Assembly (NCBI GenBank): GCA_948470475.1
Contig: OX419345.1
Span: forward strand, 15,396,170-15,460,169
Length of the DNA stretch: 64,000 nucleotides
Direction of reading: 5' to 3'
Origin: Galaxea fascicularis
Taxonomy: Eukaryota > Cnidaria > Anthozoa > Scleractinia > Euphylliidae
Part shown: positions 35,801-42,185 of the stretch, piece after piece
Position numbering within the stretch: position 1 is the first letter of the stretch
How the letters are laid out: each line of letters starts with the position of its first letter
The notes under the pieces: model-generated
Databases searched by the model: none
What the model was told of the DNA's origin: nothing
The model's input: only the letters and a program-made list of their open reading frames with translations
Program-made: the position numbers and the translations under genes

Positions 35801-37138
35801 CACGCATGTCAAACCTGCAAAGGAGTTTTCTTCTTTTGTTGTAAGAAGTATCTTCAGTAAAGATACACCGATCGTAATCCCTCTTCGTCTTGTATGTTCA
35901 AGGTATTAGCTGCCCATGGAAAGTAGAGCTGTTAAATACTGTTGGTGATGCTGCTTTCCAATGAGCACAACTATTATGGCATTTATCGCGTTTTACTCTC
36001 TGGTTCTATGGCTCTGCATCTTTAAGAGAGTAATTACAAGGGTGTATAATGATTTTGTTCTTCTTTTAGTGCCAAGTGCAGATTTACGCGGCATACGGAT
36101 CAGTGAAGGACATATCAGTGTATTCTTCAATTGGCATCAAGCCACATCAGATTTACACTGTGGGGAAGCATCATCCCAGAAAGTATGACAACCAAGCAAA
36201 GGTCGGTATTTGGTCCGTTCTGGATCATATTTTCACGAGAGGTGTTATGGTGTATTGGATAAAGCGTCGAGCCTGTTACTAACAAGCTGTGTGTCATTTC
36301 ATTTGCGATTTAAACCAGTTTGGCTCTCAGAGTCTTCCGGTTCGCCTTGACGGTTGGTCAGGAAACGTGCGACTTTGGGAGTACAAAATAACCAGAGTTC
36401 TGTTAAAATGCGCATGCTCAACTGTCCTAATGAACACGACGTTTTGCATCCCGTTTTTTAAAAGGACAATCAAAATGGCTTCCCCGAGGGTCTTCGACAG
36501 TCGTTCGTTTCTGCAATCTGACGTAATAGAGCATTTTCACTCACGTGACCAGCGGCCAAATTGGTTTAATAAAGCAAAAGGGCTTGCCTGGTACACCAAT
36601 ATGGCCGCCGTTCCCTTGTTTTGGTACACTAACATGGCCGCCGTGACGTCATGTGAAAACGCTCTATATGGAATGATGGTTCGACCCAGGAGACCTGGCA
36701 TCTGTCGCGTGTGAGATTTACTGATCACCTACCTAACGCGTGATTGGATAATGATGTTTTGGAGGGCTTTAGGTTTAGTAAACGTACTGCTGGGTACGCC
36801 TCGATAGAAAATGATAATTTGGAGTGAGAAAGTGGCTAACGTTTTTTTGTTCCTTTTACTTTCAGTTCCTAAAAGACGGCTATGCTGCCCATCTCACTTC
36901 TCTGTCCAATCAAGCTAGATCAGCTGTAGGCAACTCCCGGATGATTCTCAGGCGTGGCTGCTTTGGCCTTCCATCGCGTTCGTCCAGAACAAAACTAAAG
37001 ATCAAACGTTCCATTTCAGACAAGGCGTCGATCGATTCCCCTGACAAAGAAAGCTCGACGATATCAGGTTCTTTCAATTACTCTTCTTTCAGGCACACTA
37101 AGGGACGGTCTGTTAGTAAGTTTGATCAAGACTATTAG
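5810..37138 (+). CDS. PITPNM: Membrane-associated phosphatidylinositol transfer protein (PITPNM/Nir/rdgB), 1329 aa
   Basis: Eighteen exons join in frame: 5810-5887, 10737-11024, 12046-12094, 12560-12762, 21134-21716, 22803-22966, 27032-27344, 28323-28504, 29789-30308, 31012-31347, 31831-31979, 32576-32695, 33387-33503, 34180-34328, 34803-34952, 35387-35570, 36070-36201, 36866-37138. Residues 1-257 form the PITP domain; inositol-contact residues T59, K61, N90 and E248 sit at the same numbers as in PITP-alpha. An FFAT motif EFFDAQE (395-401) predicts binding to VAP on the ER. A lipase-like segment has GDCMG (625-629), with Cys where lipases have Ser. The DDHD domain (about 760-955) shows D812, D917, H939 and D947. 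The LNS2 domain (about 1084-1240) has SIDGS (1107-1111) in place of the lipin DxDxT, so it should bind phosphatidic acid without phosphatase activity. The family exchanges PI and PA at ER-plasma membrane contacts. Length matches the family (roughly 1250-1350). The Ser/Arg/Lys-rich tail (1240-1329) is encoded by the last exon. Confidence 0.95.
5888..10736 (+). other. PITPNM intron 1 (4.8 kb)
   Basis: Bounded by CAG|gtaac and ttcag|AAAAAG. It is AT-rich with a GAT-rich stretch near 7900-7985 and a hairpin element at 10508-10633. I see no exon of another gene in it. Confidence 0.8.
10508..10633. mobile_element. Hairpin MITE-like element
   Basis: The segment GAACCAGTTTTATTTTTATT with TTTTCCTTT on the left is matched by AAAGGAAAATAAAAACT and GGTTC on the right. 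It is an AT-rich inverted repeat of about 126 bp lying about 100 bases upstream of PITPNM exon 2. Confidence 0.45.
11491..11775 (+). mobile_element. tRNA-derived SINE
   Basis: The head contains an A-box-like TGGCTGAGTGGT (11505-11516) and a B box GGTTCAAATCC (11548-11558) at tRNA spacing, so an internal RNA polymerase III promoter is recognisable. An unrelated body of about 200 bp follows, ending near 11770. It lies in PITPNM intron 2 in the sense direction. It is not a functional tRNA gene: the acceptor stem does not close. Confidence 0.7.
13118..13170. repeat. Microsatellite (ATT)n
   Basis: About 17 uninterrupted ATT units in PITPNM intron 4, directly at the left edge of a LINE fragment. 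Confidence 0.9.
13171..13267 (+). mobile_element. LINE 3' fragment, left part (split by the BEL insertion)
   Basis: The plus strand reads as an open segment ending in [10 protein letters not shown], similar to the C-terminal end of non-LTR retrotransposon ORF2 proteins. The frame continues in the sequence at 20579, on the far side of the BEL element. The copy is strongly 5' truncated. The clade is not assigned; CR1/L2-like is a guess. Confidence 0.5.
13268..13772 (-). repeat. 3' LTR of the BEL element
   Basis: 505 bp, matching 20074-20578 at all but one position by eye. In element orientation it begins TGTAAGATCCCTGG and ends GGCAGTTATA. It is the downstream LTR because the element reads on the minus strand. 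Confidence 0.92.
14012..20098 (-). CDS. BEL/Pao Gag-Pol polyprotein, 2028 codons, intact
   Basis: One uninterrupted frame. In order: an N-terminal Gag part with a charged coiled coil (about residues 205-260), a DUF1759-type Gag domain (about 345-500), CCHC knuckles including CX2CX4HX4C (about 600-660), an aspartic protease with D731 in LDNGSS, reverse transcriptase with YVDD at 1144-1147, an RNase H region with acidic residues in SDAS, LELS, TDSM and GDHTS, an integrase with an HHCC zinc-binding part and the D1731, D1793, E1843 triad, and a C-terminal DUF5641-like region. No envelope-like frame is seen. The first ATG (20098) lies inside the 5' LTR; the next one (codon 20, 20041) is the first in internal sequence and may be the real start. 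The product would make virus-like particles and integrate cDNA copies. All catalytic residues looked for are present. Confidence 0.94.
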   Translation of the reverse strand: MRRFIGSYIVENCTCRRSGMDAPLLNATVPGPQRKSTRTRRPNVTLDLEGVHLERLRGKKDARSGFASYVSARVREITDLLSDERNLQAVKEKLVHAIKAFDNFKNAHYDYWREVKDEKGAAECHEYLSKHIDDFSAFRQQVSNWIAVAEDNILSVAPQVVASINPEDSVSNIALQARSSTSKHSKQSSRTSCRGSRAASIEAARAKEAARLAELEAEKVMLDKRQALEERKFRLSQEEARLNLEAEMVKSAKKGQALAALVTPSSQPLQRPYKLEFEGSCENAPQVAGNIANEADNEADNKDDQPNSRDDFQREAMVLQRQQTVLQVQQNRIVELLAVNQNKNKLPQPRVPIFDGNPVDYRSFVRAFESLIESRTQSSTERLYYLEQYTAGDVKELIRSCHHLPPDEGYEEARRLLKRKFGDEYRIASAYESKALGWPSIKPEDGPGLSKFAIFLSSCRNALASSQYASKFDQPGNIQKLIFKLPFSMRERWRRCVDDIMEWQLRPVKFSDLVAFVDQEARIATNPVFGDILDKGQSSSDFRSRRAPQGSNGFKPSKPKTSTFVTQVQSSQRVCGEHNPCVDAAAANVQPSLCLFCQRNHALEDCHLLRWKPYQERIKFLASKRLCFGCLSDKHVARLCPERKACKIPNCTRKHPTVLHTSSNREKSSVDVGVGTENSTEAPVLNGMVNTDKCPNGPNQETRRRTALAVIPVKVRSKDNNKSVITYAFLDNGSSATFCTESLMKQLGVDGAKVKISLSTLEKRNSPVDSYLIRDLVVSDLDENDFVYLPALYTRPEIPVSVEDIPTQEDVDRWPYLHDVFIPHVDAEIGLLIASDVPEALDPVEMRHSRDGGPYASRTRIGWAVNGPLGRCRKGSQTSSFVVKVDPQLQFMVENFYNRDFGDISADDATEMSQDERRFMQNAEKIQLKFGHYEIPLPFKSPEALVPNNKSQALTRVGWLKRRLEKDSKFCDDYRAFMSDLMAKGYARKVPPDQASPAEGKVWYIPHHGVYHPHKPGKIRVVFDCSAKFKGLSLNSMLHKGPDLTNSLVGVLTRFREDRVAVMADIEAMFYQVRVPDHDSSFLRFLWWEDGNLARDAQEYQMLVHLFGAISSPACANFALRRAAEDNRGCFPPEVISTVKRNFYVDDCLKSLPSETAAIAHVTNLQALLLRGGFKLTKWVSNSRKVLQSIPESERSTQFKRLDLHKDELPAQRALGIRWCVESDTFSFDTCIKPRPPTRRGILSVVSSVFDPLGFVSPFVLVAKQVLQDLCRIKLGWDDEVPPEYSSSWEKWLNDLPKPSSFSIDRSVIPEDFGPVVSSQLHHFSDASEVAYGSVSYLHLVNGEGRVHCAFLFAKSRLAPLKSVSIPRLELSAATLSVRQDRMLKREFEIPLSNPSVFWTDSMSVLRYVKNENRRFHTFVANRIAMIRDSSSPDQWYHVEGTLNPGDHTSRGLTAAAFLNCKRWLLGPEFLWVSDRQWRKEFDTPLVIQNDDPEVKPDPVVKSQTTCLAASVVLSSSALTDLFQKFSSWHRMKKSIAWILRYRHNLLVAAKDRKGIVQLTSSGRNPSLITLEEMKNAEKAILKNVQLTAYPVEFSELSNLRSSKGVKRSSPLFRLDPVLKDGLLRVGGRLARACISPEAKHQIILPKSSHISNLIVDHYHKLSGHSGRQHVLSMIRQKYWIIKANSTVRRVLSGCYSCRRREAPFCEQKMANLPEDRLVPDKPAFTAVGVDCFGPFQVRRCRSLVKRYGVIFTCLTVRAVHIEVAHSLDTDSFLLALRRFIARRGQVEEIRSDNGTNFTSGERELRESIQAWNHDKINEAMLQKNIKWSFNPPYGSHHGGVWERCIRSVRRILRALLQEQTTDDEGLSTLMCEVESILNSRPLTVVSDDPRDSQPLTPNHLLLLKSDSLMPPGVFRKDDLFSRRRWRQIQYLADIFWKRWSREYLPLLQSRQKWLHPRRNLAVGDVVLVAAENTNRNYWPLGKVQQVFPDKKGFVRKVRVKVKSTVLERPVDKLVLLVKKEESKCSEP
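20074..20578 (-). repeat. 5' LTR of the BEL element
   Basis: 505 bp, carrying the element's promoter (inferred from LTR biology). It pairs with 13268-13772. A clear tRNA primer-binding site next to its inner end was not recognised. Confidence 0.92.
20579..20850 (+). mobile_element. LINE 3' fragment, right part, with (ATT)n tail
   Basis: The segment resumes the frame left at 13267 with a Lys/Phe-rich end ([14 protein letters not shown]), then a non-coding 3' part and an (ATT)n tail at 20812-20850. A microsatellite tail is usual for CR1/L2-type LINEs. Together with 13171-13267 it forms one truncated LINE copy split by the BEL insertion. Confidence 0.5.
20915..21115. repeat. Dispersed repeat, copy left of PITPNM exon 5
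   Basis: It resembles the element at 21731-21931 along its length in the same orientation (shared blocks AGATCAAAATTT, GTTTTATAAAGC and TTGATATTAC). It ends about 20 bases before exon 5. No coding capacity. Confidence 0.6.
21731..21931. mobile_element. MITE-like element right of PITPNM exon 5
   Basis: The ends TTTAAACCTCAAGA and TCTTGAGGTTTAAA are perfect inverted repeats. The interior matches 20915-21115. It starts 15 bases after the exon 5 splice donor. Confidence 0.65.
21949..22430 (+). repeat. Degenerate tandem repeat, unit about 104-106 bp
   Basis: The marker GAATGGTCACAC and variants recur at 21974, 22078, 22184 and 22288, with shortened units at about 22348 and 22412. Each full unit also carries GGAAAGTACTGCTCAG and AGGATTTCATCCACAGACTC. 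It fills most of PITPNM intron 5. A diverged copy lies at 32795-32950. Confidence 0.8.
23471..23608. mobile_element. Palindromic MITE-like element
   Basis: ATTGTTGAGTTATATAAG at the left is matched by its exact complement at 23591-23608, and pairing continues inward (TTTTTAAGAACACTCGAGAAGTGCC region) to a short GC-rich loop near 23540. No open frame. It lies in PITPNM intron 6. Confidence 0.65.
23640..24560 (-). pseudogene. Degraded LINE reverse transcriptase, C-terminal part
   Basis: On the minus strand, frames separated by stops and shifts read [15 protein letters not shown] and ILQKCA (about 24180-24255) and [19 protein letters not shown] (about 23880-23940). These are typical of the thumb and C-terminal end of jockey/CR1-group non-LTR retrotransposon ORF2 proteins. 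The YxDD catalytic core is absent. It is a dead, 5'-truncated copy in PITPNM intron 6. Confidence 0.7.
25487..25648. mobile_element. Fold-back MITE, family G copy 1
   Basis: Ends ATATATCAAACAC and GTGTTTGATATAT are inverted repeats, extending inward through GAGACAGTGTTTCATCGG and its complement. A second copy lies at 28923-29079. Both are in PITPNM introns. Confidence 0.7.
25786..25965 (+). repeat. Partial tandem copy of the GGGAGTTTAG MITE
   Basis: The block TGTAACTCTTTCGC through AATTTGGTCATT duplicates the left-internal part of the element that follows (26013-26165), so this is a partial tandem copy abutting it. Confidence 0.6.
25966..26307. mobile_element. MITE with GGGAGTTTAGAAACGAGGACGGC ends
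   Basis: About 342 bp with inverted terminal repeats: AGGGAGTTTAGAAACGAGG at the left and CCTCGTTTCTTAAACTCCCT at the right. The interior is non-coding and the ends are GC-rich (ACGGCAACGGC). I believe related copies are common in coral genomes, but could not check. Confidence 0.7.
26308..26570 (+). repeat. Two extra tandem copies of the MITE right arm, unit about 134 bp
   Basis: The motif TTTTGCAGAGGA recurs at about 26179, 26312 and 26446. Each unit carries AGAAATGT, CAAAATGTAAA, GAGCGATTGTTTTT and CTATTGTTTTGTGGCG. The right arm of the 25966-26307 element is thus present three times in tandem. Confidence 0.75.
27675..27906. mobile_element. MITE with TGGGTTCACACTAG ends
   Basis: TGGGTTCACACTAG at the left is exactly complementary to CTAGTGTGAACCCA at the right. 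Sub-terminal CAAGTGCACTT-like blocks are repeated in both orientations inside. It is about 232 bp, non-coding, and lies in PITPNM intron 7. Confidence 0.75.
27975..28310. mobile_element. MITE with CCCTTTAACTCCCA ends, interrupted by another element
   Basis: The left end CCCTTTAACTCCCAGA and right end TCTTGGGAGTTAAAGG are inverted repeats resembling the ends of the 21731-21931 element. The interior is split by the fold-back element at 28063-28224, showing order of insertion. Confidence 0.6.
28063..28224. mobile_element. Fold-back MITE, family F copy 2 (nested)
   Basis: AAATAGGCCATTTCCGAG at the left matches CTCGGAAATGGCCTATTT at the right, with paired arms and a loop containing TTCATATGTAAAG. 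It is related to 4638-4833 and 29558-29714. It is nested in the element at 27975-28310. Confidence 0.75.
28923..29079. mobile_element. Fold-back MITE, family G copy 2
   Basis: It resembles 25487-25648 closely: TTGAGAAGATATAT, GAGACAGTGTTTCA, CTCTTCTCGGTGTTT and CCCGATGAAACACTGTCTC are shared. It lies in PITPNM intron 8. Confidence 0.7.
29365..29505 (+). repeat. Short repeats of GGTCGCTTACG
   Basis: GGTCGCTTACG recurs three times (plus a variant GATGGCTTACG) within 140 bases, in PITPNM intron 8. No coding signal. Confidence 0.5.
29558..29714. mobile_element. Fold-back MITE, family F copy 3
   Basis: GAATAGGTCATATTCGTATT at the left is matched by AATACGAATATGGCCTATTC at the right; the whole arm (about 70 bp) is nearly perfectly paired around TTTTCATATGTAAATG. 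The ends and loop resemble copies 1 and 2, but the arms are different. It ends 74 bases before PITPNM exon 9. Confidence 0.75.
32363..32515. mobile_element. Small inverted-repeat element
   Basis: The left end TAGTGCAACAAACTCAACC and right end GGTTGAGTTCGTTACACT are imperfect inverted repeats about 150 bp apart, in PITPNM intron 11. Non-coding. Confidence 0.45.
32795..32950 (+). repeat. Diverged copy of the 104-bp tandem repeat unit
   Basis: GTTTGAATGGTCACAC, GAGAACCA, CAGCACCACAAGGAAA and GCTCAGTGGCTTTCA match the unit seen at 21949-22430. It lies in PITPNM intron 12. Confidence 0.6.
34494..34714. mobile_element. Inverted-repeat element with ATAGCGATGTTTCT arms
   Basis: ATAGCGATGTTTCT (34539) is the complement of AGAAACATCGCTAT (34681), with a weaker outer pair TCCGGAG and CTCCGG. 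It lies in PITPNM intron 14. A GAAGAC-rich microsatellite at about 34363-34390 precedes it. Confidence 0.45.
36527..36668. mobile_element. MITE with ATAGAGC ends
   Basis: The left end ATAGAGCATTTTCAC and right end GTGAAAACGCTCTAT are inverted repeats. Between them, two ATGGCCGCCGT blocks sit 40 bases apart. It lies in PITPNM intron 17. Confidence 0.6.
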
Positions 37139-37628
37139 AAAAAATCGTTAATAAGCGCGAAAGAACTATCTGCTTCAGTTTAAAACAAGAAACACGTTCT
37201 TTGAGATCTTTGCAGACATCCCGGCAATTTTGGTACCTGAAAACTGATTATCAGAACTTTCAGGTCTGTCGCTCCTATTTAATCAAGAAAAGTTTTCTTG
37301 ATCACACTCATCTCTTGGCTCCATCATCTAAAGCTCCCACCTTCAGTTATAACTTCTCCGTTGGTCGACAATCTTATAACGATTACAGAGCCTGTGAAAA
37401 GGTCATAGTTCTCAAACTTCTTCTGCTTCCTTAAGCTTTCGGGGCACTTTGGGTTCTCTGCGACAACAAAGCGTGTGCCCGTGACAGCTGGCAACGTGAT
37501 GCCTGCTTCGAGAAACGCTATTAGTGGAGTTTGAAACGGCAAAGCTTCCAAAGTGCAAATTGTTTTCTTGAGACCATAATAGACAAGATCGTGTTAAAGT
37601 GCACTCAAAGATAGCTGAAAGTTACTAG

Positions 37629-37705
37629 GTCTTTACGGAAGAATCTCAAACTGAAGCCTTGCCATAATACAGTAAGGCCGAGGTTTGAGATTTTCCTGTA
37701 AAGAC
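37629..37705. repeat. Hairpin in the likely PITPNM 3' UTR
   Basis: GGTCTTTACGGAAGAATCTC is followed after a short loop by GAGATTTTCCTGTAAAGACC; the middle CAAACTGAAGCCTT also pairs with AAGGCCGAGGTTTG. It lies about 490 bases after the PITPNM stop codon and before the candidate poly(A) signal, so it may be transcribed. Confidence 0.6.
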
Positions 37706-37880
37706 CGAACGTTCGAGGTTAATGTTCTTTATGATACAGCTTTAAAAAAACAGCTAAAATTTGTTTTCCATAATTCGCAATCGGCGCGTGGGCATTACAG
37801 GAAGAATAATGCCCTTAGCACTTAACCAACCAGAGCGCGCGTTACATCGACTACAGGCACCAGTCATATGATTGCTTGTT

Positions 37881-37917
37881 ATCATCATCATCGTCATTAT
37901 TATTATTATTATTATTA
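37881..37917. repeat. Microsatellite (ATC)n(ATT)n
   Basis: Four ATC units followed by seven or so ATT units in the region downstream of the PITPNM stop codon. Confidence 0.8.
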
Positions 37918-38059
37918 GTGATATTATTAGTTTTAATCATAGTGTCAGTAGAATAGGCTGTCAAACAGTCCGTTTGCTATCCTCTTTTGTGTTTGTTCCG
38001 TCGTAGTTGTCACACAACAACCTAGATTGTGATGACAACACAGTGAAGAAGTTATTGTA

Positions 38060-38065
38060 AATAAA
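38060..38065 (+). terminator. Candidate PITPNM polyadenylation signal
   Basis: AATAAA lies 922 bases after the PITPNM stop codon. I see no earlier canonical hexamer on the plus strand after the stop, though a variant could be used. Confidence 0.35.
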
Positions 38066-39889
38066 CCACTTGGAAACTTGATAGGAAAACGCTACGCCAA
38101 GCTACAAGGCACAACGACATTGACCCAACAGTAAAACGTGATTGTGGTGTTATCTTTGTCACGAAAAAGTTGCTTGCTTGCTTGGCTTTCGTCTTCACAG
38201 TTATTTAAATGTGTGCTTGATCGGTAACGAAGAAATGACCTGTGATATAATCATGCCGTATTTGGTGGTTATTTTAAGTGGCAATTGTTTTCATCACAGT
38301 TAAAACGTCCATCGCTATTTCTTCTGAACGTATCAACTGTATTTAATATGATAGTGTTACAAGATATTTCATTTAGTGTAACCAAAAACGTTGCTGTTTG
38401 ACGGAATGCTTAAATAGAACCGTTCAAAAGGTCGCAACTTTATTTCAATATATATATAGTGGGATTATCAAACACGTCATCTGTCAATCACGCCTGGCTG
38501 GTCCAATCATAGAACATAATTTTTAGTGATAGTGTACAAAATTTTGGACTGTGTCCGAAATTTTGGTGGCAGATACTGATACAGAACTGTGAAAAAATAT
38601 ATATGCAAGAAATGTAATCTAAACTCATCATGGTTGTCGTTAGATAGACTTTTTAAATTCACATGCTTTTAGTTTATCTTTGTTTTCAAACATTTTTTTC
38701 ACTTTGATGGGCGGAAAAAATTACAAATCAGTGATATTTCTGCCATCGCTTATACGCTAGCATACAAAACTGATCTCAAAGCTGGTGACGTTTGAGTGTG
38801 TTTGTGTCAGTGATGCCTAAAGTTTGAGATGGGCTTGTCTGGTTGCAAAACTGTCAGTCGAACTGTCTCCATGTCGTGAACTTAATAATTTGAAGGATCT
38901 ATCTCTCGACAGTGTACGCTGAATTATCTGGAAATAAATCACGTATTTATTTTGTAAAATTTAAATATCATTAACTAAAGAATGAGTAACTCCTGTTTAT
39001 CACGTTAATTAAATTCCGTTGTATGGCATTGCAACGTGCCACTCAAATTGGTTTGAGAGATTTAAATTCACTTTATGCCTGTTTATACTATTATTCGTGT
39101 TACTGAATATTAAAAACACGAGGCTTCCAATAGAGCGCATATTCTGAAAAACGGGGCGGCCGGAGTCCAGTATGTAAAATAGATTGGAGTCTGGAGCGAG
39201 TATCACAACCATAACGTGACAAGCTTAGCGGGTCGCTCATGGTTTTCCCGCCACTAGAAACTATTCCAAAAAAGGACGCGTCTTCCAAGTATTAGTTGAG
39301 CTTTCAGATTGAGCTTTCAGATTGGCGAAGCACGAGTCAATATCGGTTAATCTTTAATTAACCGCGCGAGAAAAAAATACTTAAGTTATATCTTGAAGTA
39401 AAAGCACCACGTTTATGTGAAGAGTTAAGTCAGAAACATTTTCAAAAATTTGCTAGTCTTTAATGTTCCTAAGTTTGCTTTTTCCCTAGTGTAAAGGTTA
39501 CCATTGATTTGTTCTGATTGGCTCCCTGAGCGGTTTGAATTCTGCAAAATGGACCGCTGACTTAGAATCCCTTATAACTGGGGCCACTGTTTCATATTTT
39601 CACTAAAACTCGGAAGAGAAAGCTGCTTTGAGCAAGAACCTTTCTGTAAAGCCAAGGAGCACAGAATTGTTTGTTAGTTTATCTTTTTGTGTACGCTTGC
39701 GGATATAACTCTATATTGTGCTGTCAGCAGTTTTGCAAAAGAGACTAAGCGATAAAAACTATTGAACTAACTTGTTCGTCTTCTTCTGTTTTTGGAAGTA
39801 CTGCTATTTCGTTCCAACTTTATTGAAGCCTTGTCCTTTCCTTATACGAAGCACTTTAGCCATGGCTCAGTCTATTTCCAAGATCTGCC

Positions 39890-39987
39890 TTAACCCTTTC
39901 ACTGCAAACGGCACTTTATAGATTTTACTCTGGCTAACGTCAGACGATTTTACTCATCAAATGGAAACCTGGCAGTGAAAGGGTTAA
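39890..39987. mobile_element. 98-bp MITE with TTAACCCTTTCACTGC ends
   Basis: TTAACCCTTTCACTGC and GCAGTGAAAGGGTTAA are perfect inverted repeats 98 bp apart, beginning and ending with TTAA. TTAA borders suggest piggyBac-type mobilisation, which is inference. Confidence 0.7.
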
Positions 39988-41035
39988 ATAAGTCTTTGCA
40001 CCTACTTAATTGTTCTACTTGCTGAAAAGTGACTTTTTACTCTTTAGTTGGCTAAAAAAATATATTTGTTTAAAATGTGACTAACGTAATTGTAGTCCTC
40101 TGAGATGTAAACTAAAACTTGTGAACTGCTATTTAAATTAAAGAATTCCAGAATTCAAATGAAGTGTTGGTTGTTTGGTTGGCGAACTATGGTGTCCCTC
40201 AAACAGCTGCCGTTTGATTTAGTCCCAACTCAAATTTATCCCGGCAGGCTGGGAGCCCATAGTGGGCTCCTGGTTTAACTGATTTCTTTATTCGGATTTA
40301 CATTATGATATTACTGAAGGACTGGCCCGCGGAAACCTTGGGGCCCTGTGACAACTAGACAATGCTGAGTAGCTCCCTGTCAAGGGTGACCGTAAATTGC
40401 CGAAGGTTACCGAAGAAACGCGAGAGGATCGCGGGCGCACTCTTCTTTCAGCGGGTCGCATCAGTGTTCTGTGGGAGGGCCATACCTTTTGGGCATTATT
40501 TACAATATATATCTGATTCATGGATGTTTTGCTATAAACTAAAAGTTTCTTTGCAGGATTCGATCAAATTGTCTTGTTACACAGATTGGAAAAACTAAAA
40601 TTTTCACCGCCGTGAAACAACAGTCAGTGGCTGTTCTCGGACACTTTGAAATGTTTCCCTGAGAATGATCTCCACAAATTTTCACAAGTTTCACATATGT
40701 TCAAAACCCCTTCCAGATTCGTATGGCCCGATTAAATCGACGATGGTATTTAAACGCAGTTTAAAAAATGTACCTTAGGCACGACAAGAAATTGCATCAA
40801 AGAGTAAGACAAATATCGATCGTGCGAGTGGAGTTTAAAGTCTCATGCTGAACAAAATTGTTTTCAACCTTGAATCTATCTAAACACTGAATTTCACCTT
40901 TCAACTGATGTGCCGCATGGCTTCTATACGACTGGAGTGAGATACAGTCCCCGCGCCACAAAGTAATCAACGCTTACGTATGCACTAAGTCGAGCCTAAA
41001 ATGATAAATTAAAACTGCAGCGAGATGGGAATTAT

Positions 41036-41399
41036 ACGGAGCGCTTTCCATTTGTATGGAATAACTGGTAAGAATTTCCATCCAATGGAACAGTAAAACC
41101 GCTGGAGCGCTCTCCATTCGTGTGGAAAAACCGGTGAAATTTTTCAGGCAAATGGAACAGTACAAGTTTCTCCGGGTTTGGGAGCAACAGACGGCGTATT
41201 TTTATGAAGGAGCATAGTTCTAGTGTGATCAGACAAATGGTTCAGCGATATTCCGGTCATTTCGGTAAAAACGAAAGAAGAGGAATACATCTGAAGGTAT
41301 TCCTTTTTTTCAGAGAAATTTCCAGTAGGAAGGAATGTTCCATTTGTTGTCCCACCGGAACGACCGGTATTTCCATGCAAAAGGAAAGCGCGCTTACGG
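41036..41399. mobile_element. MITE-like element with AGCGC(GC)TTTCC ends
   Basis: The left ACGGAGCGCTTTCC and right GGAAAGCGCGCTTACGGT are imperfect inverted repeats. The left arm appears again at about 41103-41145 (GGAGCGCTCTCCATTCGTGTGG), a partial internal duplication. Confidence 0.5.
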
Positions 41400-42015
41400 T
41401 CTTTGAAGATGCATCTATTGTAAATAGATAACAAAAATAATTCTGTATATATTCTGCACAGGCGCAAGAGTCCCTTCAGTTTTCAGGAAGTGTATCCTCA
41501 AAAAGGATAAATTTCATTGAAAAGCTCAGTGCTCATTAGTGTAGTGATTTGAAGAAGTAGGATTTTAAGCTTCACCGACCTAGAACCCCATCAAATTGAT
41601 ACGTCAAAATCGTGCCATCTTCAATATCTTCAGCCTCAAACGTAGAAACGTCAAATATCTGAGAACGTGAAGCCGTGAACAGAAGGCTACCGTACATTAC
41701 TATCAGTGGTTTCCAGTGAAGACAAATTATGTTTGAAATAAGGAATAGCTTAGTTGAAAATGGGATTGCGAGCAGCCTCTATCTTTTCTGTTTTTACCGT
41801 CAGGAACCGCTCGCAGTATTGTTCGAAATGTAAAGCGATAGATAGCTTAGCAAAGAAATTGGCTTCTGTTCCATATAGCGGCGGAGGTTCAAGTTTGTCG
41901 GCTGGTTTGAATTCGCTACGAGTTTTTTTCTATGTTCTTCACTGAATCGAGTAAATATTGACATAAAATAAGTGGCAATAAATTTGCAGATTGGGAGAAA
42001 TGAGGTGAAAAGGTC

Positions 42016-42185
42016 CTGGTGTGCGTTTCTCGAAACCCCCATAACTTTTCGGGCCTATTTCGAGTGCTGTAATAAAAACGAGGCGCTTCCAGGCATGAAA
42101 TGTTACAACAAACTGACCCTTTCGTATCTTGACATGGCCTTTCGGGTCCGAAAAGTTTACGGGACTTTCGAGAAACGGGTCCCAG
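42016..42185. mobile_element. MITE with GCGTTTCTCGAAA arms
   Basis: GCGTTTCTCGAAAC with ACTTTTCGGGCC on the left is matched by GGTCCGAAAAGT and TTTCGAGAAACGGG on the right. About 170 bp, non-coding. Confidence 0.65.
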
